NCBI GenBank assembly: GCA_020634335.1
Contig: JACKBY010000003.1
Coordinates: 186,001-250,000, forward strand
DNA: 64,000 nt
Direction: 5' to 3'
From: Promineifilum sp.
GTDB lineage: Bacteria > Chloroflexota > Anaerolineae > Promineifilales > Promineifilaceae
Shown: in pieces, positions 1 to 8,251 of the stretch
Layout of the letters: every line of letters begins with the position of its first letter
Position numbering within the stretch: position 1 is the first letter of the stretch
Program-made: the position numbers and the translations under genes
Notes under the pieces: model-generated
What the model saw: only the letters and a program-made list of their open reading frames with translations
Databases searched by the model: none
What the model was told of the DNA's origin: nothing

Positions 1-202
1 CCTCCTATCGACTACTCACCTACAAAACAGGGCGACTGAATTTGCATGCCGACCATTCAGGCTTGTTGATCCCTGAACGAACGTGAACGTGATGCGGTGT
101 GGCCCCGCAGGCAGGCCGATACCGGCCGCGCCAACCCCCTGGCGGCCGTTCCAATCCTGCATGCTTTTGTGATGCTTTTTCCGAAAAACTCGGTTTCCCC
201 GA

Positions 203-230
203 TAACAAGCGTGACATTTGGCACTTGTTA
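203..230. promoter_or_regulatory. Inverted repeat TAACAAG-N14-CTTGTTA, candidate operator
   Basis: A perfect 7-bp inverted repeat (203-209 and 224-230) whose right arm contains the -35 hexamer of the promoter in front of the DtxR-FeoA gene. Binding there would block RNA polymerase, so autoregulation by the DtxR-type protein is plausible. It does not match the classical DtxR or MntR box, so the link is inference. Confidence 0.4.
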
Positions 231-252
231 GCCGCACGATTCCGTATATAAT
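225..252 (+). promoter_or_regulatory. Sigma70-type promoter for the feo operon
   Basis: TTGTTA (225-230), a 16-bp spacer and a perfect TATAAT (247-252), 36 bases upstream of the ATG of the DtxR-FeoA gene. Nothing else recognisable was seen in bases 1-200. Confidence 0.65.
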
Positions 253-288
253 AGTAACAGCTAAACAATAATTTAGACTGGTCAAATT

Positions 289-1389
289 ATGGATGAATCG
301 ACCCTTTCTTTTCTCGACCGGCTCCGCCCCCTGGGCGGCTGGTTGTCTCGCCGGCAGCGCGCACGCGAGAGGCGCGCGCGCATCGACCGCGAGGACGCTC
401 TCAAGTACATTCACAAGACCGAAGCCAAGGGCCGCCGGCCCACGCTGGAGGGCGTCGCCGGCGCGCTGGGCCTTACTCTGGACGAGGCCGCCCGCCTCCT
501 CGGCAACATGCAAACCGCCGGGCTGCTGGTCGACAGCGACGGCACGCCCCGCCTGACCGCGATCGGGCGCGACTCCGCCCTCCACATCATCCGCGCCCAT
601 CGCCTCTGGGAGCGCTACCTGGCCGAGGAAACCGGCTTCGCCGAGGAGGACTGGCACGGCCGGGCCGAAGCGCGCGAACACGAGCTGACTCCCGCCGAGC
701 TGGACACGCTGGCTGCCCGCCTGGGCTACCCCACCCACGACCCCCACGGCGACCCCATTCCCCCACCCGACGGCGCGCTGGAGCCGCACGGCGGCACGCC
801 ACTGGCCGGCCTGACCGCCGATCAGGCCGGGCGCATCGTCCATCTGGAAGATGAGCCGGCCATCCTCTATGCCCAACTCGTGGCCGAAGGGCTGTCGCCG
901 GGGCAGATTGTCCGCAATGTGACCCGGACGCCGGAGCGTGTTCACTTCTGGACCAACGGCGACGAGCACGTTCTGGCTCCCATCGTGGCCGCCAATATTT
1001 TCGTCACACCGCTGCCCGGCGACGAGGCCGCCACGGCCGTGGTGGGCCGGCCACTGACCGACCTGCCGCTCGGCGAGAGCGCCTGCGTGGTGGCCCTGGC
1101 CGCCGGCTTGCGCGGCCAGGAGCGCCGCCGCCTGCTCGACCTGGGCCTGCTGCCCGGCACAGTGGTGACGCCCGAACTGCGCAGCCCCGGCGGCGACCCG
1201 ACCGCCTATCTCATCCGCGGGGCCACCATCGCCCTGCGAGCGGAGCAAGCGCGGCAGATTCGCGTAACGGGCGAGGAGGGGCGTAGGGGAGTAAGGGAGA
1301 GAGGGAAAGCATTCACCCCAGCACCCCAGCACCCCTTCACCCCTGCCCCTTCCTCCCCCTCAGGAGTAACAAATGACGCCGACAACTAG
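289..1389 (+). CDS. DtxR/MntR-family metalloregulator fused to a FeoA domain
   Basis: The protein has 366 residues. Residues about 30-135 form a DtxR-type winged helix and dimerisation segment (EDALKYIHKTEAKGRRP, then HIIRAHRLWERYLAEETG). Residues about 175-240 continue the metal-binding part. Residues about 255-330 are a FeoA/SH3-like domain (PLGESACVVALAAG, LLDLGLLPGT). It should be an iron- or manganese-dependent repressor of the feoB genes that follow. No separate feoA is seen, so this domain may also serve FeoB. The last 40 residues are low-complexity (TPAPQHPFTPAP) and arise from a purine/pyrimidine-rich tract; they look like read-through of former intergenic DNA. The gene overlaps the next one by 17 bases. 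A promoter and an inverted repeat lie upstream. Confidence 0.88.
   Translation: MDESTLSFLDRLRPLGGWLSRRQRARERRARIDREDALKYIHKTEAKGRRPTLEGVAGALGLTLDEAARLLGNMQTAGLLVDSDGTPRLTAIGRDSALHIIRAHRLWERYLAEETGFAEEDWHGRAEAREHELTPAELDTLAARLGYPTHDPHGDPIPPPDGALEPHGGTPLAGLTADQAGRIVHLEDEPAILYAQLVAEGLSPGQIVRNVTRTPERVHFWTNGDEHVLAPIVAANIFVTPLPGDEAATAVVGRPLTDLPLGESACVVALAAGLRGQERRRLLDLGLLPGTVVTPELRSPGGDPTAYLIRGATIALRAEQARQIRVTGEEGRRGVRERGKAFTPAPQHPFTPAPSSPSGVTNDADN
1271..1362. repeat. Homopurine then homopyrimidine low-complexity tract
   Basis: A G/A-rich stretch (about 1271-1307) is followed by a C/T-rich stretch (about 1314-1362) with repeated AGCACCCC units. The two halves can pair as a long imperfect hairpin. 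The tract encodes the unusual Pro-rich tail of the DtxR-FeoA protein and sits just upstream of the feoB GTPase start, so it could dampen read-through. Confidence 0.5.
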
Positions 1390-2206
1390 TGACAGACAAC
1401 CGCCGATGATCGATGCCTCCGCTTGCGCCGGCTGCCCGATGCACAACCCCGGCCAACTGCAACGGCTGGGCGTGGACATGACTGATTGGGACTATGTGAT
1501 CGCGCTGGCAGGCAACCCCAACGTCGGCAAGAGCACGGTCTTCAACGCCCTGACCGGACTGCGGCAGCACACCGGCAATTGGCCGGGCAAGACGGTGACG
1601 CGGGCCGAGGGCGGCTTCGTCTATGACGGCGCGCGCTACAAGATCGTCGATCTGCCCGGCACCTATTCACTGCTCTCCACCAGCCTCGACGAACAGGTGG
1701 CCCGCGATTTCATCCTCTTCGGCCGCCCCGACGTCACCATCGTCGTCGTCGACGCCACCCGGCTGGAGCGCAATCTCAACCTGGCCTTGCAAGTGCTGGC
1801 GATCACCGACCGCGCCGTCATCTGCCTCAATCTGGTAGACGAGGCTGAACGCAGCGGGCTGCTCGTCGACGACCGGCGGTTGGCCCGCGACCTGGGCGTG
1901 CCCGTTGTGCCGACGGCAGCGCGGCAAAACCGGGGGCTGGACGAACTGCTGGCGGCCGTCAATGAGGTCGCCACCGGTCGCTTTGTCGGCCGCCCCCACC
2001 GCGTCCAGTCGCAGGCCGCCGGCGTCGGCCGCGCCGTGGACGAACTGACGGCCCAACTGGCGACCGCCTTCCCCGGCCTGCCCAACGCTCGTTGGGTGGC
2101 ACTGCGGCTGCTGGACGGCGACGAGAGCATCATTCGCGCCGTCCGCTCCGGCGAGTTGGGCGAGTTGGGACATCAGGAGCAGATCATGCTGGAGGTGGTG
2201 CGATGA
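1373..2206 (+). CDS. feoB: FeoB N-terminal GTPase subunit (split FeoB)
   Basis: This is the cytosolic G domain of the ferrous iron transporter, on its own polypeptide of 277 residues. G1 is GNPNVGKST, G3 is DLPGTYSL and G4 is NLVD. An N-terminal CAGCPMH Cys-rich motif precedes the G domain and may bind iron. An AGGAG ribosome site stands before the ATG. The gene starts inside the end of the DtxR-FeoA gene and ends in an ATGA overlap with the permease gene, so the three are translationally coupled. Typical FeoB is one protein of about 700 residues; here a frame change at the ATGA junction divides it cleanly between the helical GDI-like part and the rest. A sequencing frameshift is possible but less likely, because the permease has its own good start. 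Confidence 0.9.
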   Translation: MTPTTSDRQPPMIDASACAGCPMHNPGQLQRLGVDMTDWDYVIALAGNPNVGKSTVFNALTGLRQHTGNWPGKTVTRAEGGFVYDGARYKIVDLPGTYSLLSTSLDEQVARDFILFGRPDVTIVVVDATRLERNLNLALQVLAITDRAVICLNLVDEAERSGLLVDDRRLARDLGVPVVPTAARQNRGLDELLAAVNEVATGRFVGRPHRVQSQAAGVGRAVDELTAQLATAFPGLPNARWVALRLLDGDESIIRAVRSGELGELGHQEQIMLEVVR

Positions 2207-3693
2207 GCGTTTTGGCGACGGACGGCCGGCAATTGAGCACGGGCGATGAACGACGTCTTGTGACCGACGGTCCGCGGGTCACCCCCGACGATATTCTCCA
2301 GACCGCCGCCCGGCTGCGCCGCGAGGTGGGCCAGGGCTTCCACGAACAACTCATGGCCGATATGTACGCCGACGCCGCCCAACTGGCCGGTCGGGCCGTA
2401 ACTCAGCCGGGCGAGGCACAGCGCTTCGACCTCGACCGGGCCATCGACCGCATCGTCACCAGCCGCCTATGGGGTTTCCCCCTGATGATCCTGCTGTTTA
2501 CCCTCGTTTTCTGGATCACCATCGCCGGGGCCAACATCCCGTCGCAGTGGCTGTCGTCCCTGCTGATCGGTGTCGTCTATCCGTGGCTCAACAGCGCGGC
2601 GGCTGCCATCGGTGTGCCCGGGTGGCTGTCGGGCTTGCTCATCGATGGCGTCTATCTGGCGACGGCCTGGGTCGTCAGCGTCATGTTGCCGCCGATGGCG
2701 ATCTTCTTTCCGCTGTTCACCCTGCTGGAGGATTTCGGCTATCTGCCGCGGGTGGCTTTCAACCTGGACAACGCCTTTCGCAAGTCCGGGGCGCACGGCA
2801 AACAGGCATTGAGCATGATGATGGGCTTCGGCTGCAACGCTGCCGGAGTCGTTGCCACGCGGGTCATCGACAGTCCCCGTGAGCGAATCATCGCCATGAT
2901 CACCAATAATTTCGCCCTGTGCAACGGCCGCTGGCCGACGCAAATCCTCATCGCCACGATCTTCATCGGCGGTCTGGTGCCGGCCTGGCTGGCCGGGTTC
3001 GTGTCGGCTGCGGCCGTCGTCAGCATCGCCGTGCTGGGCGTGGCGTTCACGTTTGGCGTGTCGTGGTTTCTGTCGCGGACGATGTTGCGCGGCGAGGTCT
3101 CGACGTTCAGCCTGGAGCTGCCGCCCTATCGGCCGCCGCGCATCCGGCAAACCATCGTCACGTCGCTGATCGACCGTACGATCTACGTCCTGTGGCGGGC
3201 GGTCGTCTTCGCCGCGCCGGCCGGCGCGGTCATCTGGCTCATCGCCAACGTCACCATCGCCGGGCAGCCTATTGCCGTCTACCTGGTCAACTTCCTGAAT
3301 CCCTTCGGCCTGCTGCTCGGCCTCAACGGCGTCATCTTGCTGGCCTACGTCGTCGCCATCCCGGCCAACGAGATCGTCATCCCCACCGTCCTCATGCTGA
3401 CGGTGCTGCTGACCGGCGCGAGCGGCATTGATAGCGGCGCGGGCGTGCTGGTGCAGACGAACTCGAACGCGACGATCCTGAGCGTGCTGGGTGCGGGCGG
3501 CTGGACGCTGCTGACGGGCGTCAACCTGATGCTCTTCAGTCTGCTCCATAACCCGTGCTCAACGACGATCTACACCATCTACAAGGAGTCGGGCAGCAAG
3601 AAGTGGACGGCCGTGGCCGCGCTGCTGCCTCTGGCGATGGGACTCATCGTGACGTTCGTGGTGGCGCAGGTGTGGCGGCTGGTGGGGATATAG
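2203..3693 (+). CDS. feoB: FeoB C-terminal permease subunit (split FeoB)
   Basis: This polytopic membrane protein of 496 residues carries the Fe(II) translocation part of FeoB. After a soluble 70-residue lead-in it has about ten hydrophobic segments. The two gate motifs are present: MGFGCNAAG (first Cys gate) and TNNFALCNGRWPT, which resembles the NFxPCNGRFP form of clostridial-type FeoB. A C-terminal NPCSTTIYTIYKE motif is also conserved. The ATG at 2203 was chosen because it forms an ATGA overlap with the GTPase gene; the longer open frame from 2092 lies wholly inside that gene. It should work with the separate GTPase subunit in the cytoplasmic membrane. Confidence 0.9.
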   Translation: MSVLATDGRQLSTGDERRLVTDGPRVTPDDILQTAARLRREVGQGFHEQLMADMYADAAQLAGRAVTQPGEAQRFDLDRAIDRIVTSRLWGFPLMILLFTLVFWITIAGANIPSQWLSSLLIGVVYPWLNSAAAAIGVPGWLSGLLIDGVYLATAWVVSVMLPPMAIFFPLFTLLEDFGYLPRVAFNLDNAFRKSGAHGKQALSMMMGFGCNAAGVVATRVIDSPRERIIAMITNNFALCNGRWPTQILIATIFIGGLVPAWLAGFVSAAAVVSIAVLGVAFTFGVSWFLSRTMLRGEVSTFSLELPPYRPPRIRQTIVTSLIDRTIYVLWRAVVFAAPAGAVIWLIANVTIAGQPIAVYLVNFLNPFGLLLGLNGVILLAYVVAIPANEIVIPTVLMLTVLLTGASGIDSGAGVLVQTNSNATILSVLGAGGWTLLTGVNLMLFSLLHNPCSTTIYTIYKESGSKKWTAVAALLPLAMGLIVTFVVAQVWRLVGI

Positions 3694-3733
3694 TCGGGTA
3701 GGCCTCAGTTTCGTTCCACTCGTTAAGCCCGAC

Positions 3734-3780
3734 AAATGTGGTGTTGTTAGTACGGGTTGTTAACCGGTCGTAACAAGGCG
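3734..3780. repeat. Degenerate copy of the TGTrGyGCCGG...TTAACCGG repeat
   Basis: AAATGTGGTG followed by GGGTTGTTAACCGG resembles the better copies at 37249 and 52994. It lies between the convergent feoB permease and VWA genes (3694-3833), which otherwise hold nothing recognisable. Confidence 0.3.
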
Positions 3781-3833
3781 TGATCGATGTGATAGACCGT
3801 CCCCGCTGTACCGAAGAGTGCGAACCAGCGTAT

Positions 3834-6779
3834 CTACAGATTCCGTCGCTTCCGCAATCGCGCCGCCAGCGGTTCCTCGGCCGCGCTCGACGCATCCGGC
3901 GACGAATCGACCATGCCCGATGCTTCAGCCGAACCGCCCTCTGCGGTCGTCAAGCCGCTCCCCGAAGGCTCTTCGCCGCTCTTGATTTCTAATTCCTCCC
4001 TCTTCCTTGCCTTGGCCCGCAACAACTGGGCCAGCCCTTCTGCCCGCTCCGGCTTCCCGCTACCCGCTTCGTTCCTCATGCCCGATCCGGAATGCCTGAT
4101 TTCCCCCCACGCTCGCGCCCAATCCTGGCGTGTCAGCGTCAGCCGCCGCGCGGCCACGTCCAGTGGCAGCAGCAAGGCGGCGGCCAGCGTCAGCCAGGGC
4201 CAGATGGGCTGCAAGGCGTCGGCCGCCGGCAGGTTGTGATCGAAGACGGCCGCCGCGCCGGCCCCATCGCCGACGAGCGCCCGGCCGCCCGTTGTCTCGG
4301 CCAGGGCGGCCAGCAGCGCCGGGTCGTCATCCAGAGCAGCGTATTCCGGCGAATAGCCCAGCACCCAGCCGGCGGTGGTTTGAAGGCTGCCGTCGGCCGA
4401 TCCGACGCCGATAAAGTAGGCACCCTCAGTCGTGGGAGTAAACGCGCCCTCATAGCGGCCCGGAGTCACTTGCCGCAGCTCTACCTCCCGCACTTCCCCG
4501 GCAGGATCGACGACGTTGGCCGTTAGCGCCAGGTTGTTGAGAAAGCGGCCGTCGGCCTGCGCGTCGACGACCAGCCGCGCCGTCTCCCCGTCGAGCTGCA
4601 CCGAGGCCGACAGCCCCTCGGCTCCGCGCGCCCCAAACGACCAGCGCACGGCCTGGTTCCAGAACGCGCCGAATCCGCTCCAGCGCACCCAGTCACGCCC
4701 CCAGCGGCCGGTGGCGTCGGAGGTCCAGGCGACGCTGCGGCCCAGGCCATACTGCCAGGTCGCCAGCAACGGGTCGCCCAGATGCGTCACCAGCGGCGTC
4801 TGCGCCGTGGCTTTGGCGCTCGCGCCGACGTAGCCATAGAGCGGCGGCGTGGCCGTGATGCCGGTCAGGATAGGATGATCGCCGGTCTGTGTCGGGAAGA
4901 AACGTTCCTCGATGACGTAGTTGCGCTGGATGGCCAGCGTCTCCTGGGTGAAGATCTGCGGCAGGTTGGCCGCCTGATCGGTCAGGTGGAAACGCCCGCC
5001 GCCCAACTCGGCCATCGCTTGCAGCCAGGGCGTGTCCGGCCCGACGCCGATGCTGACCATCGATACGGTGATGCCCTCGGCCGTTAGCTCCTCGATGAGT
5101 TCTTCCACCCCTTCCTGTTGCTCGGCGTCCGCCCCGTCGGCCAGGACGATGATGTGCTTGACCTCGTTGTCGCTCGCGGCCAGCACCCCGGCCGCCGCTT
5201 CCAATCCGGTGCGCACAAAGATGCCACCCCCGCCCGCGCCCAGCAGGCGAAGGCGGTCGATGGCCTCCTCGCGGTTGGCGGCGGTGATGGGGCCGATGAT
5301 CTCGTCCGGCGCTTCGTCCACCGGGATGAGGGTCATCTCGTCGAAGTCGTTGAGCAACTCCAGCGCCCGGATCGCCCCCTCGGCGGCCAACTGAATCTTC
5401 GTGACACCCCCCTCGGTGGCGGCCATGCTGCCCGAACGGTCGATGACCAGCGCCATGCTGACCGCGGGGAAGCGCTCCTGGTCGTCGATCTGCATGTTGA
5501 CCGGCAGCACTTCCTCCAGCGGCGTATCGAAGTAGCCGCCCACGCCGAAGCTGTCCGGCCCGCCCACGGCCACCAGCCCGCCGCCCAGGTCGCGAGTGTA
5601 GGCCTGCAACGTCGCCATCTTGCGCGGCGAGAGATCGCGGGCGTTGACATTGACCAGCACGACGGCGGCGTAATCGGCCAGATCGGCCAGGCTCGATGAT
5701 AGGGTAAAGGGTGTCGCCCGGTCGATGGACAAGCCCGACGCGACCAGCGCCTCGGCCAGTTGCGCGGCCTCGTCGACCGTTGCCCCTTCTTCGCCCACGT
5801 CCGCGGCCACGACCAGCACGCGCGGCTGGCCGACCACTTCGGTGAAGGCTGCCAGCTCGTTGTTTTGCGGATAGGTGTCGGCCGCGCCCAGCGGCGAGAG
5901 TTGCACGCGGTAGCGGGCGAAGGCCGGCGCTCCCGCCTGCAAGCGGATGGTGAGATTGTTCGTCCCCGGTTGCAGGCGGACGGGCGCTTCGTAGATGACT
6001 GCTCCGTCGCCCAGGACGCGCAGAATAGCGTCGGTCGTGGCCGTGCTGTCGGCGCTCACCTCCAGCCGGAAGGTCTCGCCCTGGCCGACGCGAGCTGGGG
6101 CGACGACATCGCGCAAGCTGATCTCGCCGTCGGCTGCCGGGCGGGGCAAATGAATCGTGTCGATGGAGACGCCGGAGGCCGCCGCCAGCCGCGCGGCCTC
6201 TGCCGCGTCGCCGGTGGTAGCCGCGCCGTCGCTCAGGATGACCAGACGCCGAGCGGCGTCGGGTGGCAGTAGCGCCAGACCCAGCCGAATGGCCTCAGCC
6301 AGATCGGTGGCGATGCGCGTCGGCTGTGAAGCAAAGGGCGGCAGGCCGGCCAGCGCATCGGATGATCGCAACGGCTGCTCGACCAGGGCGTTGCCGCCAA
6401 AGAGGATGATCCCGGCGCGGTCGTTCGGCGCCATCCCGGCCACCGCGGCGCGGACGAACTGTTCAGCCGCGGCGACGTTGGCGTTGCCCATCGAGTCGGA
6501 GACGTCGATCAGGAAGATGACGGCCAAATCGTCGACCGCGCGCACGAGTTGCGCCCCGGCCAGACTGAGGATGACGAAGGCGACGATGAGCAACCGCAAA
6601 ACCAGTCCCAACCGGCCAGAGAGCGGCCGCGCGGCCATCCGGCGCGGCCCCGCGCTCGTCCGGCGCAGCCACACGCTTGTCCGGCGCGGCCACACGCTCG
6701 TCCGGCGCGGCCACACCAGCCACGCCATGAGCGGCATCAGCAACAACAGGAGCAAAACGACGGGCGTAGTGAAACTCAT
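3834..6779 (-). CDS. Membrane protein with two VWA domains and a class-I glutamine-amidotransferase-like domain
   Basis: The protein has 981 residues. Two N-terminal membrane segments (residues about 6-22 and 57-80) flank a basic loop. VWA domain 1 starts at about 86 with an intact MIDAS motif DVSDS (Asp92). Residues about 318-430 look like a flavodoxin/GATase fold (VLVVAADVGEEG, VAVGGPDSFGVGGY). VWA domain 2 starts at about 440 with DRSGS (Asp447). Beta-rich domains follow, then a membrane segment at about 860-885 and a charged cytoplasmic tail. This is the family of large BatA-like proteins, often near MoxR ATPases, but no MoxR gene is here. It may be a surface or periplasmic-side metal-dependent adhesion or assembly factor. 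The loop after the first segment contains a 21-bp tandem repeat. Confidence 0.8.
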   Translation of the reverse strand: MSFTTPVVLLLLLLMPLMAWLVWPRRTSVWPRRTSVWLRRTSAGPRRMAARPLSGRLGLVLRLLIVAFVILSLAGAQLVRAVDDLAVIFLIDVSDSMGNANVAAAEQFVRAAVAGMAPNDRAGIILFGGNALVEQPLRSSDALAGLPPFASQPTRIATDLAEAIRLGLALLPPDAARRLVILSDGAATTGDAAEAARLAAASGVSIDTIHLPRPAADGEISLRDVVAPARVGQGETFRLEVSADSTATTDAILRVLGDGAVIYEAPVRLQPGTNNLTIRLQAGAPAFARYRVQLSPLGAADTYPQNNELAAFTEVVGQPRVLVVAADVGEEGATVDEAAQLAEALVASGLSIDRATPFTLSSSLADLADYAAVVLVNVNARDLSPRKMATLQAYTRDLGGGLVAVGGPDSFGVGGYFDTPLEEVLPVNMQIDDQERFPAVSMALVIDRSGSMAATEGGVTKIQLAAEGAIRALELLNDFDEMTLIPVDEAPDEIIGPITAANREEAIDRLRLLGAGGGGIFVRTGLEAAAGVLAASDNEVKHIIVLADGADAEQQEGVEELIEELTAEGITVSMVSIGVGPDTPWLQAMAELGGGRFHLTDQAANLPQIFTQETLAIQRNYVIEERFFPTQTGDHPILTGITATPPLYGYVGASAKATAQTPLVTHLGDPLLATWQYGLGRSVAWTSDATGRWGRDWVRWSGFGAFWNQAVRWSFGARGAEGLSASVQLDGETARLVVDAQADGRFLNNLALTANVVDPAGEVREVELRQVTPGRYEGAFTPTTEGAYFIGVGSADGSLQTTAGWVLGYSPEYAALDDDPALLAALAETTGGRALVGDGAGAAAVFDHNLPAADALQPIWPWLTLAAALLLPLDVAARRLTLTRQDWARAWGEIRHSGSGMRNEAGSGKPERAEGLAQLLRAKARKREELEIKSGEEPSGSGLTTAEGGSAEASGMVDSSPDASSAAEEPLAARLRKRRNL
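6637..6720 (-). repeat. Four tandem copies of a 21-bp unit inside the VWA gene
   Basis: Units at 6637-6657, 6658-6678, 6679-6699 and 6700-6720 differ at a few bases. They encode a 7-residue repeat of the form [V/A]WPRRTS, giving the basic loop between the first two membrane segments. The in-frame unit length means copy-number change would not break the gene. Confidence 0.85.
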
Positions 6780-6805
6780 AAGCCAATTGGGATTTAGCGG
6801 TGTTT

Positions 6806-6845
6806 CCCAAAGTTATCCCAAACCCAAATTTGGGATAACTTTGGG
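6806..6845. repeat. Perfect 17-bp inverted repeat with 6-base loop
   Basis: The arms CCCAAAGTTATCCCAAA (6806-6822) and its exact complement (6829-6845) enclose CCCAAA. On the minus strand the unit TTATCCCAAA is also directly repeated. It lies between the stop of the lipoprotein gene (6974) and the start of the VWA gene (6779). No T-tract follows, so it is not a standard terminator. The rest of 6780-6973 shows no gene. Confidence 0.8.
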
Positions 6846-6973
6846 ATAAAGCATCGCTTCCGGGCTTAAACAATAATGTGGATGGATGCTTGATTCAAGC
6901 CATATTGTCTGAAGACGATTGCCGCACAATCTATATTTTCATCTCTTCATTATTTTTGGTGTACATCTTTGCT

Positions 6974-8251
6974 TCATGATTGGCACGCCGCTTCCCCAGG
7001 GAACCCCGGCGGTGCGGGTAAAATGCCGATCGGCCGCAGACCCGTTTCCTCCCCCACCGGCGGTGCTTCCACCCCCGTCAGCCGCCGGAACTGGTCGCCG
7101 GTGTAGGCATAAAACCCGTCCCGACCACTGACCAGCAGGGTAGCAATGTCGCCCAGCGGCGCGATCCAGCCGAGGTGGCCGTCGGGGCTATCGGCCGAGA
7201 CGAAGGAGTGCGTCACCTCGCCCGTCGCCGTGACCCAATGGACCTGGCGACCGGCGACGGGATCGTCCTCGGCCACGGGCAGGCTATCGCCAATGATGAG
7301 CAGGTTTTGGCTCGCGGCGTCCCAGACCAGCCCGCGCCCCGGCTCGGCGGCGGCGAATTTCGTGAGGTGTACCATGACACCCGCCCCCGCCGTCCAATCG
7401 ACGATGCCCACCCAGCCCTCATCGACCGCCCGATAAGTATAGGGGTGCGTGGCTTGCAGCAGATTCTGAACGCTGTAGGCCAGATACCGCCCATCAGGCG
7501 AAGGAGCCACGTCGTTGATTGCGCCGAGCGGCCCGGCGTGGTCAGTCACTTGTTGGGATGACGATCCGTCGGGTGCGGCGCGGAAGACTTGCAAGACGCC
7601 GGCCGCATCGTAATCGGTGAAGTAGAGCCACGCCCCGTCGGCTGACCAGGCCAAGGCTCGCGGTTCGCCCCCGCCGCGTGTCGTTAGCCGGGCGACGGCG
7701 AACGGCGGCGACAGGGAGATTATCTCCACGTCGGCGGTGGGCGCGGCCGAGCCGGTGCGAACGCCGGAGGAGACCACATAGGCCAGCGCTTCGTGATTGG
7801 GCGAGAGGCGGGCGGTCGTCAGATTATCGACGTGGGCGACCGCTTCCGGCGGAATCGACTCTTGCGGCACGCCCCGCAAATCTGTCAACTGACCATTGAC
7901 GAGAAGCCGGCAGCCGCCATCGATCCATTGCGCTTCACCGACGTAGATAGAGACGCCGCTGAGCAAGCGCAGGACGCCGGTCGCCGCGTCGAAGATCGCG
8001 AAGTAAACATCCTCGTTTAAGTCTTCCACGTAGAAGCCCACCAGAGGGCCGTTCAGCGGATCATGGGCTGAGGGCGGCCGGGTGGGTGTGCCGGTGACAC
8101 CTGTATCGCCCGATAGCTGAGTTTCCGTCGCCGAGGATGTCTCAACCGGGGTCGCGCCGGGCCGGGCACAGGCGGCGGTAAAGGTCGCCAGCAATGCCAG
8201 CAGGACGAACAATCGAGGATAGCAACGAGCGCGGACGGGGCACGTCATCAT
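6974..8251 (-). CDS. Lipoprotein with TolB/WD40-like beta-propeller
   Basis: This exported protein of 425 residues has a lipoprotein signal: basic start, hydrophobic LFVLLALLATFTAAC, with Cys28 as the probable lipidation site. A Ser/Thr-rich linker (about 29-65) leads to a beta-propeller with blades marked by LSPNHEALAYV, WSADGAWLYF and PSPDGRYLAYSV (PD40-like). Such proteins bind ligands or partner proteins at the cell surface; no catalytic motif was seen. The gene overlaps the upstream racemase gene by 4 bases (ATGA), so they are co-translated, though a functional link is not obvious. Confidence 0.75.
   Translation of the reverse strand: MMTCPVRARCYPRLFVLLALLATFTAACARPGATPVETSSATETQLSGDTGVTGTPTRPPSAHDPLNGPLVGFYVEDLNEDVYFAIFDAATGVLRLLSGVSIYVGEAQWIDGGCRLLVNGQLTDLRGVPQESIPPEAVAHVDNLTTARLSPNHEALAYVVSSGVRTGSAAPTADVEIISLSPPFAVARLTTRGGGEPRALAWSADGAWLYFTDYDAAGVLQVFRAAPDGSSSQQVTDHAGPLGAINDVAPSPDGRYLAYSVQNLLQATHPYTYRAVDEGWVGIVDWTAGAGVMVHLTKFAAAEPGRGLVWDAASQNLLIIGDSLPVAEDDPVAGRQVHWVTATGEVTHSFVSADSPDGHLGWIAPLGDIATLLVSGRDGFYAYTGDQFRRLTGVEAPPVGEETGLRPIGILPAPPGFPGEAACQS

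Noticed and set aside
16..1332. Long open frame of 438 codons on the minus strand opposite the DtxR-FeoA gene
   Set aside because: High-GC shadow frame; the plus-strand protein has clear DtxR and FeoA motifs, and the minus translation is Gly/Ala/Gln-rich without any motif.
2092..2202. Upstream extension of the FeoB permease frame
   Set aside because: It lies inside the GTPase gene and gives an Arg/Gly-rich lead without similarity; the ATGA start at 2203 is better.
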